From contig NZ_QTSU01000003.1 in NCBI RefSeq assembly GCF_003382365.1, positions 434,001 through 498,000 of the forward strand: a DNA stretch of 64,000 nt. Reading direction: 5' to 3'. Both the position numbers and the translations under genes were made by a program. The DNA is from Lysobacter silvisoli. Its GTDB lineage: Bacteria; Pseudomonadota; Gammaproteobacteria; Xanthomonadales; Xanthomonadaceae. A model generated the notes under the pieces. It saw only the letters and a program-made list of their open reading frames with translations, searched no databases and was not told where the DNA came from. Shown here one piece after another: positions 46,436 through 57,341 of the stretch (position 1 is its first letter; each line of letters opens with the position of its first letter).

Positions 46436-47559
46436 TGCGTTCCGTCTCCCTCAAGCCTTATGCCGCGCTGGCCGCGGCCATTGCCGTGGCGGTCGCCGCC
46501 GGTTGCGGCCGCAGCGACGCGGTCGAACCGCCACCGGCGACGGTACCGGAAGTGACCACGGTGGCCGCCGAGCCGGCCGAGGCGCAGCTGGAACTACGCC
46601 TGCCCGCGCGCGCCTTAGCCGGCGAATCGGCGCAGATCTACGCCCGCGCCACCGGCTTCGTCCGCGACCGCCGCGTGGATCTGGGCGACAAGGTCGAAGC
46701 CGGCCAAGTCCTGGCCGTCATCTCCGCGCCCGAAGTCGAACAAGCCGTGCGCGAGGCCGAGGCCGACCTGGGCCAGGCCAGCGCCGACCAGGAGCTGGCC
46801 AAGGTCAACTTCGACCGCGCCCAGGTGCTGGTGGGTTCCGGCGCGATCTCCAAGGAGATGTACAGCGACCGCAAGGCCAACCGCGATGCCGCCGCCGCGG
46901 CGCGCGCGGCCGCGCAGGCGCGCCTGACCAGCGCGCGCGAGCGCAGCGGCTTCCAGAGCGTGCGCGCGCCGTTCGCCGGCGTGGTCGCGGCGCGCAACAT
47001 CGAGCGCGGCGATCGCGTGGTGGCCGACTCGGCCGCCTCCGCCCTGCCGATGTTCGAACTCAACGCGCTGGACCCGCTGCGCATCGTGATCGACGTGCCG
47101 CAGAGCGCGGCCTTGCAGGTGCGCCCCGGCCTGCAGGCCGAAGTGCGCTTCCCCGAATTGCCCGGCGAGACGTTCAAGGCCGAAGTCGCGCGCAGCGCGC
47201 AGAGCCTGTCGCGCGACCTGGGCGCGATGCGCGTGGAACTGCGCCTGCCCAACCCCGAAGGCCGCATTCCGGCCGGCATGGTCGGCGAAGTGCGGCTGCA
47301 GGTGCCGCGCACCGCGCCGGCGGTGCGGGTGCCGGTGTCGGCGGTGCTGCAGGGCGGCGCCGGTCCGCGCGTGGCCGCGCTGCGCCAGGATTCGACCCTG
47401 GAATTCCGCAGCGTGGCGCTGGGCCGCAACCTGGGCGGCGAGATCGAGATCGTCTCCGGCCTGGCCGCGGGCGACACCGTGGTGCGCGCGCCCAATTCGC
47501 TGCTCAGCGAGGGCGCCAAGGTCAAGGTCCGGCCCACGCCGCCGCCGCGCAAGTCGTAA
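46435..47559 (+). CDS. RND periplasmic adaptor (MFP) lipoprotein
   Basis: A 374-residue adaptor starting at ATG 46435, overlapping the permease stop. It has a lipoprotein signal (LAAAIAVAVAAGCGR). The order is a first lipoyl half (RVDLGDKVEAGQVLAVISAPEVEQ), an alpha-hairpin of about 70 residues (QASADQELAKVNFDRAQVLV, then YSDRKANRDAAAAARAAAQA), a second lipoyl half (RAPFAGVVAARNIERGDRV), a beta-barrel and a membrane-proximal domain (VPVSAVLQGG). It bridges the RND permease and an outer-membrane channel. The permease-before-adaptor order is the reverse of acrAB. Confidence 0.92.
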   Translation: MRSVSLKPYAALAAAIAVAVAAGCGRSDAVEPPPATVPEVTTVAAEPAEAQLELRLPARALAGESAQIYARATGFVRDRRVDLGDKVEAGQVLAVISAPEVEQAVREAEADLGQASADQELAKVNFDRAQVLVGSGAISKEMYSDRKANRDAAAAARAAAQARLTSARERSGFQSVRAPFAGVVAARNIERGDRVVADSAASALPMFELNALDPLRIVIDVPQSAALQVRPGLQAEVRFPELPGETFKAEVARSAQSLSRDLGAMRVELRLPNPEGRIPAGMVGEVRLQVPRTAPAVRVPVSAVLQGGAGPRVAALRQDSTLEFRSVALGRNLGGEIEIVSGLAAGDTVVRAPNSLLSEGAKVKVRPTPPPRKS

Positions 47560-47662
47560 GGCCGGGCCGTACACATCGCGCTAACGCCACGACGCGATGG
47601 CCTTAACCCGGTGCCGCCTAGGCTGGCCCATGCCCGCCTCGAGGCGATACCGGGAGTACGGC

Positions 47663-47902
47663 ATGGCGATCTGCGACGTATGCGGCAACGACTACGACAA
47701 GGCGTTCCGCGTCGAACAAGGCAGCCGCAGCGGCACCTACGATTCCTTCGAATGCGCGATCCACGCGATGGCGCCGCGCTGCGCGCACTGCCATTGCGCG
47801 ATCATCGGCCACGGCATGGAAAGCGGCAACGCGTTCTACTGCTGCGCGCACTGCGCCAAGCACGCCGGCGTGAGCGGCGTGGCCGACCGCGCGCCGGCCT
47901 GA
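47663..47902 (+). CDS. Cys/His-rich small zinc-binding-type protein (prokaryotic metallothionein-like)
   Basis: A 79-residue protein with C-x2-C near the start (MAICDVCGNDYDKAF) and a dense second cluster, FECAIHAMAPRCAHCHCAIIGHGME, then FYCCAHCAKHAG. Nine or more Cys and several His suggest one or two structural zinc sites. The CGNDYDKAF and SFECAIHA...IIGHG patterns recall a widespread small family often annotated as prokaryotic metallothionein. It is preceded by GGGAGTACGGC and stands alone. Metal storage versus zinc-ribbon protein binding cannot be separated here. Confidence 0.75.
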   Translation: MAICDVCGNDYDKAFRVEQGSRSGTYDSFECAIHAMAPRCAHCHCAIIGHGMESGNAFYCCAHCAKHAGVSGVADRAPA

Positions 47903-47985
47903 GCCGCAGGCCCGGTGCCCGCTAGAGGGCGCTCCGTTTTGCCGCTACCATCGTGGGCAGTCGCAAGGACTGCGCGGGGAGCGGC

Positions 47986-50601
<2,616 letters not shown>

Positions 50602-50667
50602 CCTAGGGCCCCGGTTCGGGCGTCAATCGAACGGCGGGCCCACCATCACGTGCAGGGGTAAGCAGGT

Positions 50668-51549
50668 ATGCAGGACAGCCAGTTATTGCAGGTGCTGTTG
50701 CCGATCGCGATCGCCTTGATCATGACCGGCATCGGCATGTCGCTGACGCCCGCGGATTTCCTGCGCATAGGCGAGCGGCCCAAGCCGGTGCTGGTGGGCG
50801 TGCTCGGTCATTACCTCTGGCTGCCCGCGCTGGGCTTCTTCGTCGCCTGGGCCTTTTCCTTGCCGGCCGAATACGCGGTCGGCCTGGTGCTGGTGGCCGC
50901 CTGCCCCAGCGGTTCCTCGTCCAATGCGCTGACCTACCTCAGCCGCGGCAACGTCGCCCTGGCCGTCAGCCTGACCGTGATCAGCGGCCTGATCACCTTC
51001 ATCAGCGTGCCGCTGCTGGTGAATCTGGCCCTGCACGTGTTCGCCGGCGAGCGTGCCGATCTCAGCGTGCCGTTCCGCAGCACCGCGCTGCACCTGGCGG
51101 TGCTGGTGTTGATCCCGATCCTGGTCGGCATGGCCGTGCGCCGCCTTGCGCCGCGCGCGGCGCTCAAGATCGAAAAGTGGACCGGCGTGTTCGCCGTGCT
51201 GGTGCTGCTGGCCATCATCATCGCCCTGGTCGTGCAGCAATGGGCGCAGCTGCCCGCGCTGTTGCGCGGCGTCGGCCTGCCGGCCTTCGTGCTTGCCTGC
51301 GGCGCCACCGCTGGCGGCGTGCTCCTGGGCCGCTGGCTACGCTTGGACCTGCCCGACGCGCTGACCGTCGGCATCGAAGTCGGCGTGCAGAACGCCACCC
51401 TGGCCGCACTGATCGCGCTGACCCTGATGAAGTCCGAACAGATCGCGGTGCCGGCGCTGATGTACGGCATGCTCATGTACATCCCGGCGGCGATGGTGGT
51501 GCTGTACGGTCGGCGCGCCGCGCGGCGCCGGGCCCAGGCGGCCGCGTGA
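50668..51549 (+). CDS. Bile acid:sodium symporter (BASS) family transporter
   Basis: A 293-residue membrane protein with about ten helices. Characteristic segments are GIGMSLTPADFLRI, the crossover helix LVAACPSGSSSNALTYLSRGNVALAVSLT and GIEVGVQNATLAALIAL (the E-x-G-x-Q-N sodium/substrate site). Bacterial members move organic anions with sodium; few have known substrates. The stop overlaps the GTG start of a GST-like gene (GTGA). It lies 66 bp after the A-T-TE synthetase on the same strand, so a link to that product is possible but not shown. Confidence 0.9.
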   Translation: MQDSQLLQVLLPIAIALIMTGIGMSLTPADFLRIGERPKPVLVGVLGHYLWLPALGFFVAWAFSLPAEYAVGLVLVAACPSGSSSNALTYLSRGNVALAVSLTVISGLITFISVPLLVNLALHVFAGERADLSVPFRSTALHLAVLVLIPILVGMAVRRLAPRAALKIEKWTGVFAVLVLLAIIIALVVQQWAQLPALLRGVGLPAFVLACGATAGGVLLGRWLRLDLPDALTVGIEVGVQNATLAALIALTLMKSEQIAVPALMYGMLMYIPAAMVVLYGRRAARRRAQAAA

Positions 51550-52256
51550 ACCTGCTGGTAGGCGAGGCCTTCTCGCCGTGGACGATCAAGGCGCGCTGGG
51601 CCTTGGATCGCTGCGGCGTCGCCTACGCCTATCGCGAATACACGCCCGGCCTGAGCGAGCCGTGGCTGCGTTGGAAGCTGGGCCGCTGGCGCCAGCCGGT
51701 ATCGGTGCCGGTGATGCTCACGCCCGGTCGCGCGCTGCTGGGTTCCTGGGAAATCGCGCAGTACGCCGGGCAGCAGGCGGGCGAGGAATGCCTAGGAGCC
51801 TTCGATCAGATCCAGCCCTGGGACCAAATCAGCGAACACGGCCTGGCGGCCGCGCGCACGCGCGTGGTCCGCGCGGTGCTCGCCGACGACCGCACCCTGG
51901 ACGAAGCGGTGCCGTTCCTGCCGGCCGGGGCGCGCTTCCTGCTGCGGCCCGTCGCCCGCAACGTGGCCGGCCGCCTGGACCGCAAATACGCCGCACTCGC
52001 CTTCGCCGACGCCCATCGCGACGCGTTGCTCGCGGTGCGTTCGGCGCTGGCGCAGTCCGGCACCGGCTTCGTGCTGGATCGCTTCAGCTACGCCGACATC
52101 AGCCTGTCGGTGTTGCTGGAGGCGGTGGTGCCGCAATCCGGCCCCGCCGTTCTCGGTCCGGCGCATCGCGCCTGCTGGCATCACGCCGCGCTGGCCGCGG
52201 AGTTCGCCGATCTGCTTGAATGGCGCGCAGGCTTGCAGCGCGACTACGGGCCGTGA
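51546..52256 (+). CDS. Glutathione S-transferase-like protein
   Basis: Starts at GTG 51546 inside the stop of the BASS gene; 236 residues. The N-terminal thioredoxin-like part has the GST opening VGEAFSPWTIKARWALDRCGVAYAYREY, and VPVMLTPGRALLGSWEIAQYAG supplies the cis-Pro and Ser-Glu-type glutathione contacts (here SWEI). The rest is an all-helical C-terminal domain. It may conjugate or isomerise a glutathione-linked substrate. Translational coupling to the carrier suggests a shared substrate. No subclass was assigned. Confidence 0.82.
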   Translation: MNLLVGEAFSPWTIKARWALDRCGVAYAYREYTPGLSEPWLRWKLGRWRQPVSVPVMLTPGRALLGSWEIAQYAGQQAGEECLGAFDQIQPWDQISEHGLAAARTRVVRAVLADDRTLDEAVPFLPAGARFLLRPVARNVAGRLDRKYAALAFADAHRDALLAVRSALAQSGTGFVLDRFSYADISLSVLLEAVVPQSGPAVLGPAHRACWHHAALAAEFADLLEWRAGLQRDYGP

Positions 52257-52317
52257 TGCTTCCGTGCTCAGCGCCACCGCCGATCAGAACCCTAAGCACC
52301 GGCCACCTGGAGTTTCG

Positions 52318-52782
52318 ATGAAGTACGCGCTCGCTCTCGCCCTGTTCGCCTTGGGTCCAGCCACGGCCGCCGAGCCGGCCACACCCGCGCCGTCGCTCGA
52401 ACAGCTCGTGCTGGCCCAGGACCAGGCTGTCTTCGCCGCGTTCAACGCTTGCGACGTCGCCGAGTTCCGCAAGTATTTCGACCCGGCGGTGGAGTTCTAC
52501 CAGGACAACGACGACGTGTCCGTCGGCGTGGACGAACTGGTCCAGTCCTTCGACGGACGCTGCAAGGACGGCAAGTCGAACCTGCGCCGCGAACTGGACG
52601 CATCAGCGGTGGAGGTGCATCCGATCCAGGGCTACGGTGCGGTCCAACTGGGCGCGCACCGCTTCTGGATCGTGGCCGACGGCGAGGCGGACGAACTGGC
52701 CGCGCAGCCGCGCTTCGTCCATCTGTGGAAACGCCAGGGCGAACGCTGGGTGATCACCCGCGTCATCAGTTACGGACACTGA
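52318..52782 (+). CDS. Secreted NTF2-like (SnoaL/DUF4440-type) protein
   Basis: The 154-residue protein carries a signal peptide (MKYALALALFALGPATAAEP). The mature part fits the small cone-shaped NTF2-like fold: QLVLAQDQAVFAAFNACDVAEFRKYFDPAVEFYQDND, a middle helix, and a closing strand pair FVHLWKRQGERWVITRVISYGH. DUF4440 members are ligand-binding or isomerase-like. It lies 62 bp after the GST-like gene and could belong to the same transcript. No catalytic residue can be named with confidence. Confidence 0.8.
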   Translation: MKYALALALFALGPATAAEPATPAPSLEQLVLAQDQAVFAAFNACDVAEFRKYFDPAVEFYQDNDDVSVGVDELVQSFDGRCKDGKSNLRRELDASAVEVHPIQGYGAVQLGAHRFWIVADGEADELAAQPRFVHLWKRQGERWVITRVISYGH

Positions 52783-52819
52783 CCCGAATCGCCGGAGGGC
52801 CAGACCCAGGAGTGGCGCG

Positions 52820-53224
52820 ATGAAACTTGCTCTAGTGTTGGCGGCTCTCATCCTGACCGGTTGCGCTAGCCGCGGTCCCATCGGTGGCCCGCTTAGCCTG
52901 ACCGGCACCTACCAGCTCCTGGGCGACGGCCAGCTCTGCTTGCTTCCGTCGCCCGGCTCCGCAAAGCGCCTGCCCCATTGGAAGGCCGGCGCGAGGCTCT
53001 GCTTCGCCAACACCTCGGAAGCGATCGATCTGCTCGGCGCCAGGGAGGCCTTCCAGAAAGTCGGCTACTCGCATGTCTGCGGATTCGAAGGCGAGGCGAG
53101 CGTCACCGCGACGGATTTTTGGCTCAACCTGGGCCAGGTCGGCGGGGAAGACTGGCGGTACCAGGCGCGGCTGGTAAGCGTCGAGCAGGTACGGCCGTCC
53201 AAACTCATTTCCTGCGAGCGCTGA
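52820..53224 (+). CDS. Small predicted lipoprotein, unknown function
   Basis: A 134-residue protein with a lipoprotein signal (MKLALVLAALILTGCASRG, lipobox LTGC) and an AGGAG site 8 bp before ATG 52820. The mature part includes LTGTYQLLGDGQLCLLPSPG and LCFANTSEAIDLLGAREAFQ, and has four further Cys. No known domain was recognised. Codon use in its second half is less GC-biased than in flanking conserved genes. Confidence 0.7.
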   Translation: MKLALVLAALILTGCASRGPIGGPLSLTGTYQLLGDGQLCLLPSPGSAKRLPHWKAGARLCFANTSEAIDLLGAREAFQKVGYSHVCGFEGEASVTATDFWLNLGQVGGEDWRYQARLVSVEQVRPSKLISCER

Positions 53225-53297
53225 TTCCCTTGCGTTCGCCCATTCGCCGCTTCGTATTCAGCAGCGTTCCATTCAAGACCTGGGTCGAGTAGACACC

Positions 53298-53552
53298 ATG
53301 CCCACCATCGATTTCAGCAAAGACGAAAAATCCATCCTCGTCCGCAAGCTCCAGCTTTACTTCAGCGAAGAGCTCAAGCAACCCATCGGCCAATTCGATG
53401 CGGAGTTCCTGCTGGACTTCATCTCCAGCGAACTGGGCGCGTACTACTACAACCGCGGCTTGTACGACGCCCAGGCCGCTCTGTCGGCCAAGCTGGAGGA
53501 TGTGCAGGACGCCATTTACCAGCTTGAGCAGCGCACGGACTTCAAACGGTAG
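53298..53552 (+). CDS. DUF2164 family protein
   Basis: An 84-residue cytoplasmic protein, starting MPTIDFSKDEKSILVRKLQL. It shows the DUF2164 pattern: YFSEELKQPIGQFDAEFLLDFISSELGAYYYNRGLYDAQAAL. The family has no established function. It is probably helical, and the last ~25 residues (KLEDVQDAIYQLEQRTDF) look coiled-coil-like. It sits among small accessory genes with lower GC than the region average. Confidence 0.85.
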   Translation: MPTIDFSKDEKSILVRKLQLYFSEELKQPIGQFDAEFLLDFISSELGAYYYNRGLYDAQAALSAKLEDVQDAIYQLEQRTDFKR

Positions 53553-53559
53553 TCGGAGC

Positions 53560-53829
53560 ATGTCCTACTCGAGCCATCGAAGGCTGGCGCTAGATGAGAG
53601 CATCCCGATTAGTCATCGGGTGTCGCACGTTCGTTCTTGCGCTCTGCATGTGGCACAGAAGTTGGGCGTACCGCGCTCGGAATTGCTCGACCTGATAGGC
53701 ATTTCGGATAGCTACGAGGATCAAGACCTGCCATCCATGACGCAGCTGGAGCAGGCCGTTCATTCGCTCGATGCTATCCGGCTTGCAGGTGGCTCCGGTG
53801 GAGCCCTGCCACCGCGCCGGGTGCCTTAG
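53560..53829 (+). CDS. Hypothetical protein of 89 residues
   Basis: The frame from ATG 53560 encodes MSYSSHRRLALDESIPISHR and onward, with a helical middle (CALHVAQKLGVPRSELLDLI). It starts 8 bp after the DUF2164 stop with only a weak CGGAGC site. Codon use is unlike the host pattern (ATT, AGT, TCT, ATA and GTA all occur), suggesting either a recently acquired gene or decaying non-coding DNA. No domain was recognised. Confidence 0.4.
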   Translation: MSYSSHRRLALDESIPISHRVSHVRSCALHVAQKLGVPRSELLDLIGISDSYEDQDLPSMTQLEQAVHSLDAIRLAGGSGGALPPRRVP

Positions 53830-53918
53830 CGGCAAAGCCCGACCTGCGGCGCAAACACCCACTGGCCCGCCCCCGCGCGCCTCGCTAAGCTGCCCCCATC
53901 ACCGACCGCTGGACAGGC

Positions 53919-55010
53919 ATGGACTCCTGGGCGCTAGCGCTGATCTTCGCCGGTCTCTCGCTCTCGCTGCTGGCCTGGTACGCGGGGCGGCGCCATGAGC
54001 GCGGCAGGCAGTCGCGGCGGCTGGCCGCGGTCCTGGGCGCCTTGTCGGCGCCGATGCCGGTGGCCTTCGTCGCCTGGGCGCCGCGATCGGGCGTGGTGCT
54101 GTGGAGCACCGCCGCCGAGCGGCTGTTCGGCGTGGATGCGACGCTGATGCTGGGTCAGGCATTGCCGGCGGAGCTGGAGGCCTTGCGCTGGACGGAGGTC
54201 GAGGCGGACAGGGCCCGGTCCGGCGCGCGCCTGCAGCTGCGCGGTGCCAACGGCGCGGTCGATGCCATGGTCTGGATGGCCACCGAGGCCGACGGCCTGG
54301 TCGTCGTGGCTATCGAGGATGTGCACTCCAGCGCAGCCAACGCGCGCGCCGCCGAGGTTGCGCGCGCGCAGCGCGACGCCCTGGTGCGCGAGGTGCATCA
54401 CCGGATCAAGAACAGCCTGCAGGGCGTGGCCGGCTTGCTGCGCCAGCATCTGTCCGACAAGCCCTTGCTCAAACCGCTGCTGGAAGCCGCCTCCGCCCAG
54501 GTCTCGGCGATCGCCGCGGTGCACGGGTTGCATGGCGAAGCCAAGGACGGGCGGATCGACCTGCGCATGCTGATCGTGCGGGTGGCCGCGTCGATCTCCG
54601 GCATCATGCATGTACCGATCACGGTGTCGGAACGGTGCGTGGTGCTGGAGCGTTTCAGCGTCAACGAAGAGGAGTCCGTGCCGGTGGCGATGGTGCTGAA
54701 CGAGCTCATCATGAACGCGGCCAAGCACCGCTCGCGTTCCGGCGCCAACGGCATCGTCGCCATCGATGCGGTCGCGCAGGCGCAGCGCGCGCAGATCCTG
54801 GTGAGCAATCCCGGGTTCCTGCCGGCGAACTTCGACTTCGGCGCGGGCGCCAACCTCGGCAACGGCCTGGGCCTGATCCGCTCGCTGTTGCCGCGGCGCG
54901 GCGCCAGCATCGCGCTGGCCGAGGAAGGGCGGCGCGTGGTGGCCACGCTGGTCCTGCACGCACCCGATGTACTCAGCGCCACCCCCCAGGATGAGGAGGC
55001 GATCGCATGA
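53919..55010 (+). CDS. Membrane sensor histidine kinase, HisKA_2 type
   Basis: The 363-residue kinase has one N-terminal membrane segment (MDSWALALIFAGLSLSLLAWYAG). A PAS-like region follows (about 45-130, including SGVVLWSTAAERLFGVDA). The HisKA_2 phospho-acceptor region is REVHHRIKNSLQGVAGLL (H160/H161), then an HATPase domain with VLNELIMNAAKH and GNGLGLI. HisKA_2 kinases such as EutW usually pair with ANTAR regulators. That is so here: the stop overlaps the start of a REC-ANTAR gene (ATGA). The signal is unknown, with almost no periplasmic loop to sense outside cues. Confidence 0.9.
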   Translation: MDSWALALIFAGLSLSLLAWYAGRRHERGRQSRRLAAVLGALSAPMPVAFVAWAPRSGVVLWSTAAERLFGVDATLMLGQALPAELEALRWTEVEADRARSGARLQLRGANGAVDAMVWMATEADGLVVVAIEDVHSSAANARAAEVARAQRDALVREVHHRIKNSLQGVAGLLRQHLSDKPLLKPLLEAASAQVSAIAAVHGLHGEAKDGRIDLRMLIVRVAASISGIMHVPITVSERCVVLERFSVNEEESVPVAMVLNELIMNAAKHRSRSGANGIVAIDAVAQAQRAQILVSNPGFLPANFDFGAGANLGNGLGLIRSLLPRRGASIALAEEGRRVVATLVLHAPDVLSATPQDEEAIA

Positions 55011-55618
55011 ACGGCGCACACCGCTTGCTGGTGGTCGACGACGACCGATTGGTGCTGGCGACGATCTGCCGCGGCTTGCAGGCCGCGGGCTATCGGGTCG
55101 AATCCGCGCAATCGGTGGACGAAGCGATCGCGCTGCTCGACGCCGCGCGCCCGGATCTGGCCTTGCTGGACATACGCATGGGCGAACGTGGCGGCTTCGA
55201 ACTCGCGCGCGAACTGCTGGCGCGCGACGGCATTCCCTTCATGTTCCTGTCGGCCTACGGCGACGAGGCCACGGTGGAGGAAGCCACCGAACTGGGCGCG
55301 GTGGGCTTCCTGGTCAAGCCGATCGACATACCGCAGATCATTCCGGCGGTGGAGGCGGCGCTGAAACGCGCCGCCGATCTCAGCCGTCTGCGCAGCACCG
55401 GCCGTCAGCTGGAGCAGGCGCTGGACCAGCAGCGCGGGATCAGCGTGGCGATCGGCATCCTGATGGAGCGGCATCGCTGGTCGCGCAGCGAAGCCGAGCT
55501 GCGCCTGCGCGACACCGCCCGTTCGCAGCGGCGCAAAATGACCGACCTGGCCGAAGGCATCGTGTTCGCGGCCGACGCTCTGGCGGCCTCGGCGTTGGGC
55601 GGGGACCGTTCGGATTAG
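55007..55618 (+). CDS. Response regulator with ANTAR RNA-binding output
   Basis: A 203-residue cytoplasmic regulator. REC (about 5-120) has the acidic cluster D11-D12-D13, phospho-acceptor D55 (LALLDIRMGERGG) and a Lys in LVKPID. A short coiled coil (RLRSTGRQLEQALDQQRG) leads to the three-helix ANTAR domain (about 140-190: ISVAIGILMERHRWSRSEAELRLRDTARSQRRKM). Phosphorylated ANTAR regulators dimerise and bind paired RNA stem-loops to prevent transcription termination. Its start overlaps the partner kinase stop. Which transcript it controls is not evident; no unmistakable twin-hexaloop target was seen nearby. Confidence 0.93.
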   Translation: MNGAHRLLVVDDDRLVLATICRGLQAAGYRVESAQSVDEAIALLDAARPDLALLDIRMGERGGFELARELLARDGIPFMFLSAYGDEATVEEATELGAVGFLVKPIDIPQIIPAVEAALKRAADLSRLRSTGRQLEQALDQQRGISVAIGILMERHRWSRSEAELRLRDTARSQRRKMTDLAEGIVFAADALAASALGGDRSD

Positions 55619-55642
55619 CGACGGGCTCGGCCTTGCACTGAG

Positions 55643-55670
55643 TTGACAAGCCCTCGCGATTGGTTTTAGC
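55643..55670 (+). promoter_or_regulatory. Candidate sigma-70 promoter of the GTPase/Roadblock operon
   Basis: An exact TTGACA at 55643-55648 is followed after 16 bp by a poor -10 (TTTAGC). It lies in the 180-bp gap before the 322-aa gene and would give a leader of about 120 nt. Support comes mainly from the perfect -35. Confidence 0.4.
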
Positions 55671-55798
55671 GTCTGTACCAGCCCCGGCGCCCCGCAAGCG
55701 CGCCCCGGCCGCAGCGACTGCCCCGACCCGGCAGCTCATCCGTTCCATTCGGCCCCGCACCCGCCGATCGCAGCAGCGATACGAGGGCTTGCGCGCCG

Positions 55799-56767
55799 AT
55801 GAACACAGACGCTCTTTTCGAACCCGCGCCCCACGCCGTGGCGCACGAGCGCGACGCCGTGCCCTTGCGCCTGCTCGTCGACGGCCTGGAGCCCGACGAA
55901 CGCGCGACGCTGGATGCGATCCTGAAGGTGGTGGGCCCCAAGTCCCTGCGCGGCTGGGCCTGGGCCGAAGGCACGGAGACCGACCTGTACCTGCACACGC
56001 GCGCCTTGCGCCGCCCCGGCGTGCACGCCGGCGTGTCGGGCCTGCTGCTGCGCGAACACGAAGCGGCGGCACCGCCGGAGGCGTTGACGTTGGCGGTGCC
56101 GTTCCGGGTGATGGCGGTGCTGGAACTGTTGGACGGCGCGATCGACCGCTTGCAGCGCGAGCGGCTCGCGGCCCCGGCCGAAGCGCCGGAAGACGACAAG
56201 ACCCTGGCCTCGTCGCTGGCGCGTCTGCTGGCGCGCCCGGTCGATCACACCTTGCGCGTGCGCGTGCTGGGTCATGGCACGGTCTATCTGTGCACGCGCA
56301 GCCGCATGTACTGCATGGACTTCGCCCAGGAACAGTTGGGCAAGGCGCTGGAATCCAAGCGCTTCGTGCTCACCGCGATCGCGCCGGACTCGCCGGAACT
56401 GAGCGCCGAGCGCGATCACGGCTCGCCGCTGGACGAATTGCTGTGGCCGATCGGGCTGATGACGCCGCGCGAACAGGCGACGCGGCAGGAGCGCCATCGC
56501 CTGCGCCAGTGGCCGGACTTCGCGCGCCTGCCGCACGAGCCCCGCCATCTGCAGGCCTGCGCCGTGCTGGCAGCCACGGCGATGGATGCGCGCGAACTGG
56601 CCGCCGCCACCGGCCTGAGCGACACCGAAGCCGACCATTTCCTGCACGCCTGCGAGTTGTGCGGCGTATTGGAAGCGGCGGCCGCCGAACCGCCGCCGCC
56701 CGCGCCCACCCCAAGCAAACCCACAGGCGGTCTGTTCGATCGCCTGTGGCGGCGCTGGCTGAAATAG
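55799..56767 (+). CDS. Unknown protein of a GTPase/Roadblock operon, possible winged-helix C-terminus
   Basis: The 322-residue protein is predicted cytoplasmic. An N-terminal mixed domain (LRLLVDGLEPDERATLDAILKVVG) and a middle region with CTRSRMYCMDF match nothing I know. Residues about 235-300 (WPDFARLPHEPRHLQACAVLAATAMDARELAAATGLSDTEADHFLHACELCGVLE) read like a winged helix-turn-helix. A proline linker and a basic tail (GGLFDRLWRRWLK) follow, perhaps a membrane-touching amphipathic end. It is 10 bp upstream of the GTPase gene, so the two should act together. Comparable proteins beside COG2229 GTPases play the part DUF742 plays in Streptomyces conservons (analogy only). Confidence 0.7.
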   Translation: MNTDALFEPAPHAVAHERDAVPLRLLVDGLEPDERATLDAILKVVGPKSLRGWAWAEGTETDLYLHTRALRRPGVHAGVSGLLLREHEAAAPPEALTLAVPFRVMAVLELLDGAIDRLQRERLAAPAEAPEDDKTLASSLARLLARPVDHTLRVRVLGHGTVYLCTRSRMYCMDFAQEQLGKALESKRFVLTAIAPDSPELSAERDHGSPLDELLWPIGLMTPREQATRQERHRLRQWPDFARLPHEPRHLQACAVLAATAMDARELAAATGLSDTEADHFLHACELCGVLEAAAAEPPPPAPTPSKPTGGLFDRLWRRWLK

Positions 56768-56777
56768 GGAGAGTCCG

Positions 56778-57341
56778 ATGCCCCGCGAATACATCGTGCT
56801 GGTGGCCGGCCCCATGGGCGCCGGCAAGACCACCGCCATCGCCGCGCTCAGCGAAATACCGGTGGTGCTCACCGAGGCGGTCAACACCGATCAGGCGCGC
56901 CATGCCAAGGCCACCACCACGGTGGCGCTGGATTACGGCGAGATCTCGCTGGGCGACGGCGACAAGGTGCGGCTCTACGGCGTGCCGGGGCAGGACCGCT
57001 TCGATTTCATGTGGCGCATCCTGGAAAAGCGCTCGCTGGGCATGATGCTGCTGATCGACAACGGCGCCACCGACCCCTTGTCCGATCTGGAGCGCTATCT
57101 GCATCACTTCGACACGTTGGGCGCGCGCAGTGCGCTGGTGGTCGGCGTGACCCGTCGCGACCAGGGCGGCACGCCGCCGATGGAGGCCTACCACGCGCGC
57201 CTGGGACGGCTGGGCCGGGTGCTGCCGGTGTTCTCGGTGGATGCGCGCAACGCCGCGCAGGTGCGCACCATGCTGGGCGCGCTGATCGCCATGGTCGAAG
57301 CCAAGGCCGCCGCGCGTGCGCACGCGGGGGCCGTCGCATGA
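56778..57341 (+). CDS. Ras-like small GTPase (COG2229/MglA-CvnD type)
   Basis: The 187-residue GTPase has G1 LVAGPMGAGKTTAIAAL, a switch-I Thr region (KATTTVALDYGEI) and G3 YGVPGQDRFDFMW. The Asp of the usual DxxG is replaced by Val-Pro-Gly, as in MglA-type and COG2229 proteins. The G4 position reads VGVTRRD instead of NKxD. It therefore belongs to the prokaryotic GTPases regulated by Roadblock proteins, two of which follow (the first overlapping by ATGA). In Myxococcus MglA sets cell polarity; Streptomyces CvnD controls development. Its own role here is unknown. Confidence 0.88.
   Translation: MPREYIVLVAGPMGAGKTTAIAALSEIPVVLTEAVNTDQARHAKATTTVALDYGEISLGDGDKVRLYGVPGQDRFDFMWRILEKRSLGMMLLIDNGATDPLSDLERYLHHFDTLGARSALVVGVTRRDQGGTPPMEAYHARLGRLGRVLPVFSVDARNAAQVRTMLGALIAMVEAKAAARAHAGAVA

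Noticed and set aside
53590-53862. 90-codon minus-strand frame opposite the 89-aa hypothetical gene
   Set aside because: No ribosome-binding site or domain; composition no better than the plus-strand alternative.
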